From: Symbiodinium natans
Lineage: Eukaryota > Sar > Dinophyceae > Suessiales > Symbiodiniaceae
Direction of reading: 5' to 3'
Assembly (NCBI GenBank): GCA_905221605.1
Contig: CAJNDS010002425.1
Location: 241,001-305,000, forward strand
Length of the DNA stretch: 64,000 nt
Below the pieces are notes generated by a model. It was not told the DNA's origin. It searched no databases and worked only from the letters and a program-made list of their open reading frames with translations. The first letter of the stretch is position 1; each line of letters starts with the position of its first letter. This document shows positions 45,891-56,003 of the stretch, in pieces. Position numbers and translations under genes: made by a program.

Positions 45891-46109
45891 ACCCCCAAAC
45901 CCAAAACCCAGTGCAAGTTCAGAATTAAGACTACTTAGGAGTAATTCAGCCTACTTAAGGTTATTTAAGTGGGGAACCTAGGGGGGGGTGTAGTACAGAG
46001 GGGTAAGTAAGTAGTAATTAAGCCTACTGAAGGTTTTTAAGGGGGGAACCTATGGGGGGGGGGGGGGGGTTACAGAGGGGGGTAGTAGGGAAAACCCATG
46101 AAAGTTGGA

Positions 46110-46172
46110 GGAGATCCCCAGCAAATGGTTCCTGGACGACCAGCCGCGCGGCCTGCACAAGGGGCCGACTGG
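46110..46172 (+). CDS. Possible internal exon, unknown
   Basis: After GTTGGAG: EIPSKWFLDDQPRGLHKGPT, donor G/GTTTCC. Confidence 0.4.
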
Positions 46173-46195
46173 AGGTTTCCTTTCGGGTTTGGGGA

Positions 46196-46276
46196 GTTAG
46201 GGTTTAGGGTTTAGGGTTTAGGGTTTAGGGTTTAGGGTTTAGGGTTTAGGGTTTAGGGTTTAGGGTTTAGGGTTTT
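46196..46276 (+). repeat. TTTAGGG array
   Basis: Eleven units. Confidence 0.95.
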
Positions 46277-46322
46277 GCCAGCCCAGATGGAAGAAAAGAG
46301 GGGAAACCCTGAATCAGTCGAG

Positions 46323-46324
<2 letters not shown>

Positions 46325-46358
<34 letters not shown>
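46325..46358 (+). repeat. G-run
   Basis: About 33 G in a row. Confidence 0.95.
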
Positions 46359-46384
46359 GATGGGGGCTCACAAGCACCCAGCAT

Positions 46385-46503
46385 AAACCTTATTGCTTAA
46401 GAACCCCCCCCCAAAAAAAAAAAAAAACACAACAAACAAAAATGCATGTTCCCTTTATTACCTTATATGGAAGAATATATGTGTGGGTGCTTAAGCAAAT
46501 AGT
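46385..46503 (+). mobile_element. Introner family E
   Basis: TTATTGCTTAAGAACCCCCC ... GGGTGCTTAAGCAAATAGTAG. Confidence 0.8.
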
Positions 46504-46559
46504 AGATAGGCATTGGGTTCGGGCGGGGTCTACTTGGAAGCCCTTTTTGACTTAGTACG

Positions 46560-46625
46560 TGTATTTAGTATCCCCTAGAACTCCTTCTCATAATCCCCGT
46601 AACTTGGGGAACGTCCCAACATATA
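46560..46625 (+). mobile_element. Introner family A, degraded
   Basis: Only CTTGGGGAACGTCCCAACA and part of the left arm remain. Confidence 0.5.
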
Positions 46626-46651
46626 ACCCAACTTACCAACCCTACTTGCAT

Positions 46652-46744
46652 AAGTCAAAAGGGATTCCAAGTCGGGTTTTGGGCGGCAAAAGTTCACCCA
46701 ACCCAGGGGGCCCCTCGCGTAGCAGGACACTGAACACTTTAAGC
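46652..46744 (+). CDS. Paralogous exon, copy 2
   Basis: KSKGIPSRVLGGKSSPNPGG then PSRSRTLNTL. Related to the exon at 36337. The similarity includes the preceding family A remnant. Confidence 0.45.
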
Positions 46745-46836
46745 CCTGAAACCTGTACCAGACAGAGAGAAAGAGACCCGAAACCCCAAACCCCAAACCC
46801 CACACCCTAAACCCTAAACCCCTAAACCCTAGGAAG

Positions 46837-49800
46837 CCCGTAGCCAGACCAGAAAGAACTTCGAGGAAGTTCTGCCGGCGCGAAGTCCTTGAAGAGAACG
46901 TCATCGATGCTGAGATGCTGAAGAGAATCGACTTCTTCCGTAGCTCCGGCGGGCGTTTTAGGGTTTAGGGTTTAGGGTTCGGGGTTTAGGGTTTAGGGTT
47001 TAGGGTTTGTGTACTTGGAGGTTCATGGGTACTTATTAACGCCAATTCTATCTGTACTTCATGTCCTGGCTTAACAAAAGGTTCCGGTTGGGATGTTCCC
47101 CCTTATACGAACAGTCCTTAATCGAGATTATTGTACGCCGAGTACAATCCCTACAAAGGGCTATGAGTATAAGGGTGAACATCCCGAGGTCCAGGGTTTA
47201 AGGTTTAAGGTTCAGGGTTTGGGGCTGAGGGGGTTTCGGGGTTCGCCCCTGGCTTGTTTGGGGTTTAGGTCTAAGGGTTTTTCGGTCTGCCCTGCTAGAT
47301 TATAGGAGTTCAACCAGCGCCCAGACTCACAACCTTAATCTTAACGCTACGCGACCCGCCTCCACCTGGCCCAAGGCAGCTTCCACCCGAGGCCTCGACG
47401 GATTGTAGGGAACGTACAACCCCAAGCCTTATTGGCATCAATTTCCCTGTTGCATACAAATATATCTATATATGTATCTAGATATACATATATATATATA
47501 TATATATAGAACTCGCAAAACAGACCTGGAACCCTAATGTCCGAACCTCCGACGGGGCCCTGAAAAAGTCCTCAAAGTTTTGTTTGCGTGTGTTCCCGCT
47601 TCATCAAGCCTCCTCAGGCAATTTTGGGCCGGCCTTTCTCGATGAGCTGCTGAGCAGCCCTGAACTGTGGCCTCGAATATGGTGCAGGGTTTAGGGTTCA
47701 GGGTTTAGGGTTTTTGGTTTAGGACTCAGGATTAGAGGCTTCCATACTTCAGATCGCCAGAATGCCCTAGGGTTCAGGGTTTAGGGTTTAGGATTCAGGA
47801 TTAGAGGCTTCCATACTTCAGATCGCCAGAATGCCCTAAGCCCTGAAGGGTGAACCCTAGCCGCCTGAGCTTGTCGGGGTCAGTGCAGGCTGCCGCACTG
47901 AGTGCCACGATAGTTGCCATCATCATTGTTAGGGTTCCATCGCTGCTGCGGCCATGATTCCTCGAACTGCCGTGCGCCGCTGTTGGGACCTCCCAATTCC
48001 CATGAATTCCGAGCATGTCGATGCTTACCCTTATAGACTTAAAGTTCCTTCAAACCTCTTTTAACAGGACATTGAAGAGGTCTCGCTTACCAGCCCAGAG
48101 CCACCAAGGAGAGCATCCGCAAGGTGCTGGTGATGCCTGGCACAGTACTCCTGCGCCAGGGCACCTCCGGGGACAGCATGATGGTGGTCTCCAAGGGACC
48201 CTTGACTTGCAACCCGAAACCCTCAACCCTAAGCCCTAAACCCTAAACCCTAACCCGGTACTTAAGCTTGGTGGCCGAGTGGTGCCGTTCTTGCCCTTTT
48301 TGGGTTGTGGGTTCCCTTTACAAAGGTAAAGAGCACCACAAAGGGCACTCTTATGTTAATATGGTTACGGAGCCACCAAGTCAGCACAGCAACAGTAGAT
48401 TCTGTTCACAAAGTACCCTAAACCCTAAACCCTAAACCCTAAACCCTAACCCCTAAGCCCTAAGGCCGAAGCCGGCAGACACCAAAGCAGTGTGCTGGTG
48501 TAGTTGTGCATAATAAGTTGAGCCGTAACTCTCTATGTGAGTGTTACTGAGCGAAGCTGGAATGACATTTGAATGATGTTGATCAATTTGGGTTTCTTTG
48601 TTGAGTTTTTGTTTGTTGTTGTTGTTGGGGTTTGTTCTTTGTTTGAATAGGAAATCTCAACCGGAACGATCGAAGCTTTTTCCCTCCAAGAACGACAGAC
48701 TCAAACCCTGCTTGCGGTTTGGCCAGCTATCCGGAAGCAAACGAAAAACAACCTAAGCCCTAAACCCTAACCCTGAGCCCTAAACCCTAAGCCCTAAACT
48801 CTAAGCCCTAAACCCTAAACCCTAAACCCTAAACCCCAAACCCTAAACGCTAAACGCTAAACCCTACCCTTAGCGCCGAATTCCGGGCGCAGGACGCGTC
48901 GCTGCCTCGGTAAACGGCCGTGTCGTGAAGCACCTGGGAGAAGGCTCCTACTTTGGTGCCCTTGCGGCAGCAAAGGGCTTTGAGCCTTGCGAGCCTACTT
49001 AAGGCTTGAGAGGGTTGTAGTTAGGGTTTAGGCTTTAGGGTGTAGGGTGTAGGGTGGATAGCCCCCACAGTCCGTTGCTCAAAAAGGGTGTAGGGTTTAG
49101 GGTGTAGGGCTTATGTTGTAGTTTAGGATAGGGTTTAGCAATGGGGTGGCAGAGGGGTTTGGGGTTCAGGGCTTCGGGTTGCCAAAAGGTCGTGGGCTTG
49201 TGTTTGTTGCGGGTTGTAACGGTATAACTGAACCCACTTATAAGCCCCTTAAGTGCCCTGACATGGTGATAAGTACAGTTGTAAATGCTTATTAAGTACC
49301 ATGACATGAACCTCCAAGTAGGGCCTACGTGGAGAAGCGATTGCCAGGTCTCCCGAATGCGCAGTCCATTCGAAAGGGGAGGTTGGAATACCCTTAAGGC
49401 CCTAAATCCCTAAATCCCTAAATCCCTAAATCCCTAAATCCCTAAATCCCTAAATCCCTAAATCCCTAAATCCCTAAATCCCTAAATCCCTAAATCCCTA
49501 AACCCTAAATCCCTAAGCCCTAAACCCTAAGCGACAAACCTGAAACCCTAAACTCTTAGCAGCACAGAACTCTGGGCAGCCCTTTGTACCCCTGAAACCT
49601 GAGAGCCCAATTCCTACATCTGCTAGGGAGAACCCAACTTAGAGTGCTTCTTACTTGTACCCCTAAGGGTCCAGCAGGGAGAGGAGTTTAGGGTTTACGG
49701 TTTAGGGTTTAGGGTTTAGGGTTTCAGAAAGATTTAGGGTTTAGGGCTTAGGGCTTAGGGTTTAGGGTTTAGGGTTTAGGGTTGATACCGCCCCAGAAAA

Positions 49801-49916
49801 CACCGCGCAAATCCAGGCGAGCTGGTGTTCTTAGGGGCGAGCCTCGTTCGGACCGCCACGGTGACTGCGACCACATTCTGCGACGTGCGGATCATCTACA
49901 ACCGGAGCTTCAAAAG
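46837..49916 (+). CDS. Cyclic nucleotide-binding domain protein
   Basis: Five exons in phase: 46837-46954 (FCRREVLEENVIDAEMLKRI, DFFRSSGG), 47618-47688 (NFGPAFLDELLSSPELWPRI), 48094-48196 (PRATKESIRKVLVMPGTVLL, RQGTSGDSMMVVSK), 48893-48976 (GRVAASVNGRVVKHLGEGSY, FGALAAAK) and 49835-49916 (GASLVRTATVTATTFCDVRI, IYNRSFK). Together they give the beta-roll of a cNMP-binding domain: G-x-V-L-L-R-Q-G-x-x-G-D, then the phosphate cassette FGALAA...VRTATV, then the end helix. The usual Glu of FGE is Ala, so ribose contact may be lost and ligand preference changed; the Arg is kept. Such domains gate PKG, PKA regulatory subunits, EPAC-like proteins or channels; which one is unknown as flanking domains are not seen. 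Donors are GT, GT, GA, GC and probably GA. Introns hold arrays, family A, B and K elements. Confidence 0.7.
46955..47009 (+). repeat. TTTAGGG array in intron
   Basis: First intron of the cyclic nucleotide-binding gene starts GTTTTAGGG. Confidence 0.9.
47010..47083 (+). mobile_element. Introner family B, truncated
   Basis: TACTTGGAGGTTCATGGGTA ... only the left end. Confidence 0.7.
47091..47192 (+). mobile_element. Introner family A
   Basis: GGTTGGGATGTTCCCCCTTA ... TATAAGGGTGAACATCCC. Confidence 0.9.
47455..47512 (+). repeat. TA microsatellite
   Basis: Interrupted ATATAT over about 55 bases. Confidence 0.95.
47718..47838 (+). repeat. 52-bp direct duplication around TTTAGGG
   Basis: TTTAGGA(C/T)TCAGGATTAG and the following 34 bases occur at 47718-47769 and 47787-47838; 17 bases of TTTAGGG-type sequence separate them. 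Confidence 0.9.
48249..48388 (+). mobile_element. Introner family K
   Basis: CTTGGTGGCCGAGTGGTGCC ... TTACGGAGCCACCAAG, inside an intron of the cyclic nucleotide-binding gene. Confidence 0.75.
48755..48870 (+). repeat. CCCTAAG, CCCTAAA and CTAAACG units
   Basis: Mixed variant array ending shortly before the fourth exon of the cyclic nucleotide-binding gene. Confidence 0.9.
49217..49322 (+). mobile_element. Introner family B
   Basis: GGTATAACTGAACCCACTTA ... CATGAACCTCCAAGTAG, in the fourth intron of the same gene. Confidence 0.8.
49391..49555 (+). repeat. AAATCCCT eight-base variant array
   Basis: Fourteen units of CTAAATCC, then CCCTAAA-type units. An eight-base variant made uniform. Confidence 0.95.
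49685..49785 (+). repeat. TTTAGGG array
   Basis: Interrupted by TTTCAGAAAGA and by CTTAGGG units; within the fourth intron of the cyclic nucleotide-binding gene. Confidence 0.9.
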
Positions 49917-49979
49917 GACCCGCCAGCCCTAAAGCCTAAACCCTAAACCCTAAACCCTAAACGGCCCCTCAACTCGAAG

Positions 49980-50760
49980 GGGAGCCGGCCGAAACCCCTA
50001 TGTTGTAGCCCTAAAGGTTCCCCTACTCCTAATTTGGCCTTTATACTGCCTTAAGGTTCTCTATAAAGGGTCCCAAAAACCCAAGGGTACAACCTTAAGG
50101 GTCCGAGGTCCAACCCCTAGATGTTTGTTGTGGAAAGATCAGGGCATGGCTCAGACTTTGGATACCGGACCTGATGCAGTTCGAAGGCTTCTGCTCCCGT
50201 GCGAAGGAGTGTAGGGTGTAAGGGTAGCACTTTGTTCAAAAGGGTGTAAGGGATCAGTATATATACATGTACATACACATATAAGAAAGGTTTAGGGTTC
50301 ACGGTGTGGCAAAGTGGTAGCAAGATGTGAACCCCTGCACCATCATACCCGCCGTCAGGATCGCAGAGAAGTATCCCGAGGCTTGGAAGGGTCACAGGGT
50401 GTTGTGAGGCCTCGACTGTCGACTTGCGTGTTTCACCTTCCTTGCCGTGAACTTTGCCATGCCAATGCATGAGCAACATGTACTGCGCAGTATGCCAGCC
50501 AGGATATTGGTTTGCGTTCTGATTCGCTTGCTACTAGGTTTCGCTGGTAGGCTGTAAGTTCGCCGTTGTCGGATGTGAAAAAAACCCGGAAATTAGTCAG
50601 TGGGATCACTTTGACGAGGGCCCGCGGAATTGTGAAAACAGATCGGGCGATGCGAAATTTCGGTGAGGCTTTTGAATAGAGTTGTTGTCCTGATTTCGCC
50701 TCTATACTGTTCCTAAGCAAAGGCTTAGAGCCTGAGAGACAGACCAAAGCTGGTAGGGTT
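49980..50760. other. No gene recognised
   Basis: Contains unassigned sequence; minus-strand frames at 50117-50479 and 50433-50747 are open over 100 codons each but overlap and lack support. Confidence 0.35.
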
Positions 50761-51011
50761 TGGATCCAGCCATCCCTTTTGAAATCATATGGGTCCTTGT
50801 TAAATTCGTAAACTCATTCCGTGCAACTCGTAGAACGCCAGACCCCCCCCTCCTCCCCCCTAAAAGGGGGGGGGGGGGGGTCCAACACTATCGTTTCCCT
50901 TGAGCTTGATGGGGTTTGGCCCAGCTCGGATGCCAAAAAGGGCTTAAAGCAATTATTCAATTTGGGTGCTTTGTGGTTCTGGGTCGAGTGCAAGTGCATC
51001 GGCTGGTGAGG

Positions 51012-51078
51012 TACAAGCCGCACTCAACAAGTTTGCGCTCGCGAATAACGACCCCGGACTGAATGCCAAGGAGGGCAA
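51012..51078 (+). CDS. Possible internal exon, unknown
   Basis: After GTACAAG: ALNKFALANNDPGLNAKEGN, then a TTTAGGG donor. Confidence 0.3.
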
Positions 51079-51542
51079 TCTGGGAATAGGGTTTAGGGCT
51101 TAGGGTTGGCAGAGGGTTCTAGTAACTTAGTAGGGTTTAGGTGTTGCAGGATGTGCATACCACCTTCTTGGTAATCACAGGGCTGGAAACCGCGTGCCAG
51201 GTCACATCTTACGGAAATACATAAGCAGGCCCATGGAACCAACCACTTACTACAGAACAGTCCTAGAGACACAGTCTGGAGACCCCCAACCTCCTGTTTA
51301 TCCTTCCGCTTTTTTTCTTACCCGGGTTTCTTGATCTTCCGCAGTAAAGCGATGTGCCGTTCCTAACCCCCGAACCCTACACTGGATGAGATCGAAGTCA
51401 GGTCGTTTTTTAACTCCAGCATGTGCCCAGCAATGCGTCGTGAGTGGCAGATCGGCACGCAGCAACAACAACGAAGCCAGACCCTATAAACCCAACCCTG
51501 AGTCCAAAACCCTGAACTTTGGACCCCCGTGGCCCCCGGCAG

Positions 51543-51617
51543 GCTGCAGGAAAGCTTGGCCGCGCGTTGGCAGACGCCTTGGCGCAGGTCTTTCAGCTCC
51601 TCACCTGCGCGGCACGG
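51543..51617 (+). CDS. Possible internal exon, helical
   Basis: After CCCCGGCAG: AAGKLGRALADALAQVFQLL then TCAAR, donor CGG/GTTTAC. A strong amphipathic helix. Confidence 0.4.
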
Positions 51618-51639
51618 GTTTACATCGGGTTTAGGGTTT

Positions 51640-51700
51640 CGGGGTTATGGGTTTAGGGTTGAGGGTTCAGGGTTTAGGGTTTAGGGTTTAGGGTTCTACA
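51640..51700 (+). repeat. TTTAGGG array, mixed
   Basis: TTTAGGG with TTGAGGG and TTCAGGG units. Confidence 0.85.
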
Positions 51701-51719
51701 GTAGTCTTGGTCAGGTTGT

Positions 51720-52430
51720 TGGGTCCGGATTACAGTGATGAACTCGGCTTCGGACCCCAATAGCAAGTTCAGATTGCCTGAGTTCGCGGGCGGGGTTGTT
51801 CTACATTTCTTCCGAATCCGCTTCCGTTGCTGGAGCTCAAAAAGACACTTCCTATATGCAGAGACATACAGGATCGATATCGCCATTGAACTGTATCTGC
51901 TGCAAACTCAGCTGCTCAATGGTGATAGTCGTTTAATATCGAACGAAACGAAAAAGACTAGGAACATAATGCCCTTCAAACTAAAATAACGTATGGGGCG
52001 CCAATTTGTTAAGGACTTTTGGTGCACGTAACAAAACCAAACAGCGGTGTAAACATGCTGTAACATTGGGCTCTTCTTGTTCACGCGTTCGCTCATGAAT
52101 TTCATGCATCTCGATTACTCCCTATGAAATCAAAAGTGGTATGTGGTTTTTTTGGGTGCCGACAGGCAGCCCGGATTCGCGAGTCGAGACGCGCGACCGG
52201 GATCCTAGAGATAACGATACGAAGAAATTGATGGGGAAAACACGCTGTAACAAACTCACAACGCATGACAACTCCGAATCACCAGCCAAACGTGCACGAC
52301 ACCGCTCCCAACCGCGTATACAGCCCAACCTACATGGCGAGTTTTCTAAACCATGGTCCCTTTTTGGGCTAAGTAAGAGGGGCCGCCTTACAAGAAGGAC
52401 CCCAACAACCCTAAACCCTTAACCCTTAAA
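51720..52430. other. Unassigned, weak ORFs
   Basis: Plus frames at 51735-51989 and 52141-52422 are open (the second reads ...DSRVETRDRDPRDNDTKKLM...). AT-richer than neighbours, no splice or family support. Confidence 0.25.
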
Positions 52431-52587
52431 CCCTATAATTGAGAATCCTCCGCATCCTTCTCACTATCGAAATCTTCAATCCGCATCCCTAAACCCTAAA
52501 CCCTAAACCCTAAACCCTAAACCCTAAACCCCGGCATTCTCGGTTCGCCTCTCAGAAACCATCTGTGCATCTGCAAGTTGGAAGCTT

Positions 52588-52645
52588 CAGGGTTTAGGGT
52601 TTAGGGTTTAGGGTTTAGGGTTTAGGGTTTAGGGTTTAGGGTTTC
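52588..52645 (+). repeat. TTTAGGG array
   Basis: Eight units; loosely similar TTGGAAGCTTCAG and TTGGAGCTCAG flank it. Confidence 0.9.
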
Positions 52646-52723
52646 TTTCCGGCTTGGAGCTCAGTCCCGGGCTCAGGGTTTAGGGTTTAGGGTTTAGGGT
52701 ATAGGGTTTCGGGTTTAGGGTTT

Positions 52724-52820
52724 AGGGTCCATGTACCTAGGCAAGGAATACTTGGGCCTTAAAGCATTTGCTGCATAGGGACTATTGGGGCCCCCAAGTA
52801 TATAGAATAATGAAGGACAT
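52724..52820 (+). mobile_element. Introner-like family N
   Basis: GGTCCATGTACCTAGGCAAG ... AATGAAGGACATGG. Confidence 0.6.
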
Positions 52821-52967
52821 GGTTTGGAGTTTAAGGTTTAGGGTTTAGGTTTAGGGTTTAGGGTTGGGTTCAGGGTTTAGGGTTTAGGGTTAGGTGTAGG
52901 GTTTAGGGTTTAGGGTTTTGGATCCCTCATCCCTTGACAACCTCAACCTTGAGTAGACCTGACTCTA

Positions 52968-53053
52968 AAACAACTTCTTGCCGGTTCATGGCTACTTTTC
53001 ACCCCAAGCATAACTGCGCTTACAAGCCCCCTAAAGTCCTCTAAGTAGGTTGT
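52968..53053 (+). mobile_element. Introner family B, truncated
   Basis: TTCTTGCCGGTTCATGGCTA ... CTAAGTAGGTTGT. Confidence 0.55.
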
Positions 53054-53172
53054 CCGAACGTGACAGAATCATATTTTCTCAGCAGGCTGCCAGGATCTGC
53101 TATTTGAGGACTTCAGCGCGCCTTACAACCCTGCGAAGCCAAATCAAAGCTTGATGTTTGCGGTTTGGGCTT

Positions 53173-53271
53173 TGGATGTTCCCCCTTATACTAGCAGTCC
53201 TTAAATTGGGATTCTAGTACCCTCTATTATAATCCCTATTCAGGACTGTTAGTATAAGGGGGAACATCCCG
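53173..53271 (+). mobile_element. Introner family A
   Basis: TTTGGATGTTCCCCCTTATA ... TATAAGGGGGAACATCCC; the most symmetrical copy. Confidence 0.95.
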
Positions 53272-53639
53272 TCTTTCTGGTCTAGAGAAAGGTTTAGTTG
53301 TAAAAAGGTCCGTCCTGCACCCTGGTCCCCCACTTGCACTTCCCTTGTTGCGGCGCCTCGTACTGTGGCCATAAAAATGAGGCGTGTGTGCAAGGAGCAA
53401 CATTGCAGCTAGAATGGGGGGTCTAGGTAACACAGTGACACAGGAGCCTACATATATCAAAAAAGGACAATCCACTACCCAGAGCGCATAAATGGGTCCC
53501 TAAGCCCCTTAAACCCTAAACACCCTAAAACCCTTGAAACCTAATCCTAAACCCTGAATCTCCAAAATCAGGGTCTCGGGTTTGTGTCCCAGCTAATTAG
53601 GAGCAAATCCCTGAAACCCTACACCTACACCCTGAATAT

Positions 53640-53720
53640 CCAAGTAGGTATCTATCCCCTAAACCCTGAACCCTAAACCCTAAACCCGAAACCCTAAACC
53701 CTAAACCCTAAACCCTACAG
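53640..53720 (+). repeat. CCCTAAA array
   Basis: Mixed CCCTAAA, CCCTGAA, CCCGAAA. CCCAGCTAA..GGAGCA occurs on both sides (about 53589 and 53742), an imperfect flanking duplication. Confidence 0.85.
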
Positions 53721-53760
53721 GGTATCGGATTAACTTGGGTTTCCCAGCTAAGGAGCATAC

Positions 53761-54100
53761 ATGAAGCCCAGCCGCTTGGCAAGCCATGGCTGGGGTGGGG
53801 CTAGTTGCTTGGGGACTACATGAACCCTAAAGGGGGGTTTAGGGTTTAGGGTTTAGGGTTTAGGATTTTGGGTTTAGGATTTAGGGTTTAGGGTTTAGGG
53901 CTTAGGGTGTAGGGTGTAGGGTTTAGGGTTTAGGGTTTTTGGGTTGGGGGCTCCATAGGCCTGAATAGGAGTTATAGTAGTGTAGGGTTTATGCCCCAAT
54001 TTTTTGGAGTTCATGTAGTCCCCAAGGTTTGCAGGGTGTAGGGGTTACGATGTTTGGATGTGACACCCCTGTTCCCGCAAGATGTTCTTGCCTAAGCCCT
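53761..54100 (+). CDS. Unknown protein around composite introner
   Basis: Exon 53761-53803 starts at ATG (MKPSRLASHGWGGA) and joins exon 54027 onward (LQGVGVTMFGCDTPVPARCS) in phase after removing 53804-54026 (GT-AG), a family C introner that itself carries a TTTAGGG array. GTT is duplicated at the edges. The end of the second exon is not fixed; it runs into CCCTAAA. No family recognised. Confidence 0.45.
53804..54026 (+). mobile_element. Introner family C carrying TTTAGGG array
   Basis: GTTGCTTGGGGACTACATGA ... TTCATGTAGTCCCCAAG; array at about 53837-53940 inside. Confidence 0.9.
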
Positions 54101-54231
54101 AAACCCTAAACCCAATTGAGCAGCTGTGAGGAACCCTCAACCCTAGCGCCGCCCCTGCAGATTGTTGAGGTATATAGTAATTATTATAGTATCTTGGGGG
54201 TGGATTTATGAACCCTGCACCCTACACCGGA

Positions 54232-54346
54232 AGGGGGAAGACTGAACGTGCTGTGGCGGACATGCGGTGCTGGCGCCAACGTTTGGGTCAGCTTGGGCCG
54301 TCCCAGGGACCTTCAGGCTGTTTGGGGTTGGGGTCTCAGGGGCCGG
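54232..54346 (+). CDS. Possible internal exon, unknown
   Basis: EGRLNVLWRTCGAGANVWVS, LGRPRDLQAVWGWGLRGR, donor CGG/GTTTAGGG. 38 codons, Trp-rich. Confidence 0.4.
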
Positions 54347-54480
54347 GTTTAGGGTTTAGAGTTTAGGGTTTAGAGTTCAGGGTTTAGGGTTTAGGTTTAG
54401 GGTTCAGGGTTTAGGGGTTGAGGGTTTAGGGTTTAGGGCTAGGGTCTATAGGGGTTAGGGTTTAGGGTTTCGCGTTTTAG
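54347..54480 (+). repeat. Degenerate TTTAGGG array
   Basis: TTTAGGG with TTTAGAG, TTCAGGG variants, ending GCGTTTTAG before the next island. Confidence 0.9.
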
Positions 54481-54592
54481 TCTGCCATCTGAGGAAGAAC
54501 GCTGCGACACGACTGACCTTAGGCTCGTCCCCACGCAAGGTGTTCAGCCTTCCGCATGCCAAGAACCAAGCCAAGGCATGACCAGCAAACTA
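54481..54592 (+). CDS. Possible internal exon, unknown
   Basis: LPSEEERCDTTDLRLVPTQG, VQPSACQEPSQGMTSK, then TTTAGGG. If joined to 54232-54346 the array between would be the intron. Confidence 0.4.
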
Positions 54593-54657
54593 GGGTTTAG
54601 GGTGTAGGGTTTAGGGTTTAGGGGTTAGGGGTTAGGGTTTAGGGTTTAGGGTTTAGG

Positions 54658-54764
54658 TTGGGATGTTCCCCCATTGCATTAATAGTTGGTAACGGGGATG
54701 AGAGGCCCCCCCCCTATTCGAATTCCCTATGACGGAGTGCTAGTATAGGGGGGAACATCTCAAG
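54658..54764 (+). mobile_element. Introner family A
   Basis: GGTTGGGATGTTCCCCCATT ... TAGGGGGGAACATCTCAAGG. Confidence 0.85.
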
Positions 54765-54925
54765 GTTTAGGGTTTAGGATTGAGGCCCCCCTTTTGAGGG
54801 GGTCTTTGCTACTTAATTAAGTAAGGCTTCCTACCGCCGTGCGGAATCGTGCAGTTAGTTGCACCTCTTGGGGGAGGGGGTTAGTTCAGAACAAGCCACA
54901 ACTAAAGTCTCACGCTCGAACTTAG

Positions 54926-55023
54926 CCCGTATTCCAAATTCCACTAGTGGCACCAAGCCGCGAGCTGCTTTGTTTCGAGGCGAAGCTGTAGCTGCGTTCC
55001 CAATGACGATTCCTATTCGGTAG
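54926..55023 (+). CDS. Possible terminal exon, unknown
   Basis: After AACTTAG: RIPNSTSGTKPRAALFRGEA, VAAFPMTIPIR, stop TAG 55021. Confidence 0.4.
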
Positions 55024-55027
55024 TTCC

Positions 55028-55160
55028 CACAGAGCCCAATAGCCCTTAATTAAGGAATATACCTGAAATCAGATTATATTGAGGAGTACACCTTAGATCG
55101 GACTAGGGATCCTGTTTGTATACGAAAGGTCTATTCCCTTAATTCAGGAAGATAGTAGTT
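55028..55160 (+). mobile_element. Introner family G
   Basis: ACAGAGCCCAATAGCCCTTA ... TTCCCTTAATTCAGG. Confidence 0.7.
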
Positions 55161-55173
55161 TCAGGTACATTTT

Positions 55174-55277
55174 GGGATGTTCCCCCTTAAACTAACCGTC
55201 CTGAGTAGGTATCATAGACTGTAGTACCCCCCCATTATCGTCCCCATTAAGGGCTATTAGTATAAGGGGGGACATCG
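55174..55277 (+). mobile_element. Introner family A
   Basis: TTTGGGATGTTCCCCCTTAA ... TATAAGGGGGGACATCG. Confidence 0.85.
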
Positions 55278-55404
55278 TAAACCCTAAAACGTACACCCTA
55301 AACCCTAAACCGTTAAGGAGGTATTGGGAGCTCTCTGGGTTGCCTCGCATACAAAGCAGAGCTTTTGCAAGCATCCAATGTTTTGTTTGGCCTCTCTCTT
55401 TCTC

Positions 55405-55520
55405 AGGGTAGTTGCATGGTCCCTTGATGTCTAAGGGTTTGGGGTTTAGGTTTTAGGGGTTTAGGGTTTAGGGTTTGGGGTTTAGGGTTTCTGGATCTGA
55501 GGGTAGTTGCATGTTCCCTT
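55405..55520 (+). repeat. TTTAGGG insertion with 21-bp duplication
   Basis: AGGGTAGTTGCATG(G/T)TCCCTT at 55405-55425 and 55500-55520, one mismatch. Between them is a degenerate TTTAGGG run with TTTGGGG units. Confidence 0.85.
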
Positions 55521-55902
55521 AACAGGGTCCCTTGCCTTCTTTAAAGGGTTCTTAGGCATGGGTTTTTGGGTTGTATGGGGTAGGTAAGGGGTATTTCAGG
55601 CATCCCCCTCTGAGAGCCCATATTAAGGGACCATGGAACTACCCTAAGACTCTTGGGCAGGTCTTAAAACACGCAGACCTCCCAAGACCATCACGGCCTG
55701 GTGCTAGCAGCTGTTGCCGGCAGAGGTGTTTTGCCCAGCTTTCCCTTCAGCTGTTGCAACCTAAGCCCTAATTCAGCTAAACCCTAAACCCTAAACCCTG
55801 TAGCAATTCAAGGCTGTGGTGGAGTAGAAGCACACAGTAGGCGAGGTGGGGCACGCAGCCACCCACATGCGCGTCCAATGTTCCACATGGTCGGCTTTGT
55901 TT

Positions 55903-56000
55903 GGGGGTTTCCGAAATTAGGGGTACTTTATTGAAGTCCTTCATAAGGGAATCCGACTATTTGGGGTCTATATTGGGGGTCGCTTATTTTCATAAACCTC
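55903..56000 (+). mobile_element. Introner family F
   Basis: TGGGGGTTTCCGAAATTAGG ... TTATTTTCATAAACCTCC. Confidence 0.8.
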
Positions 56001-56003
56001 CAT

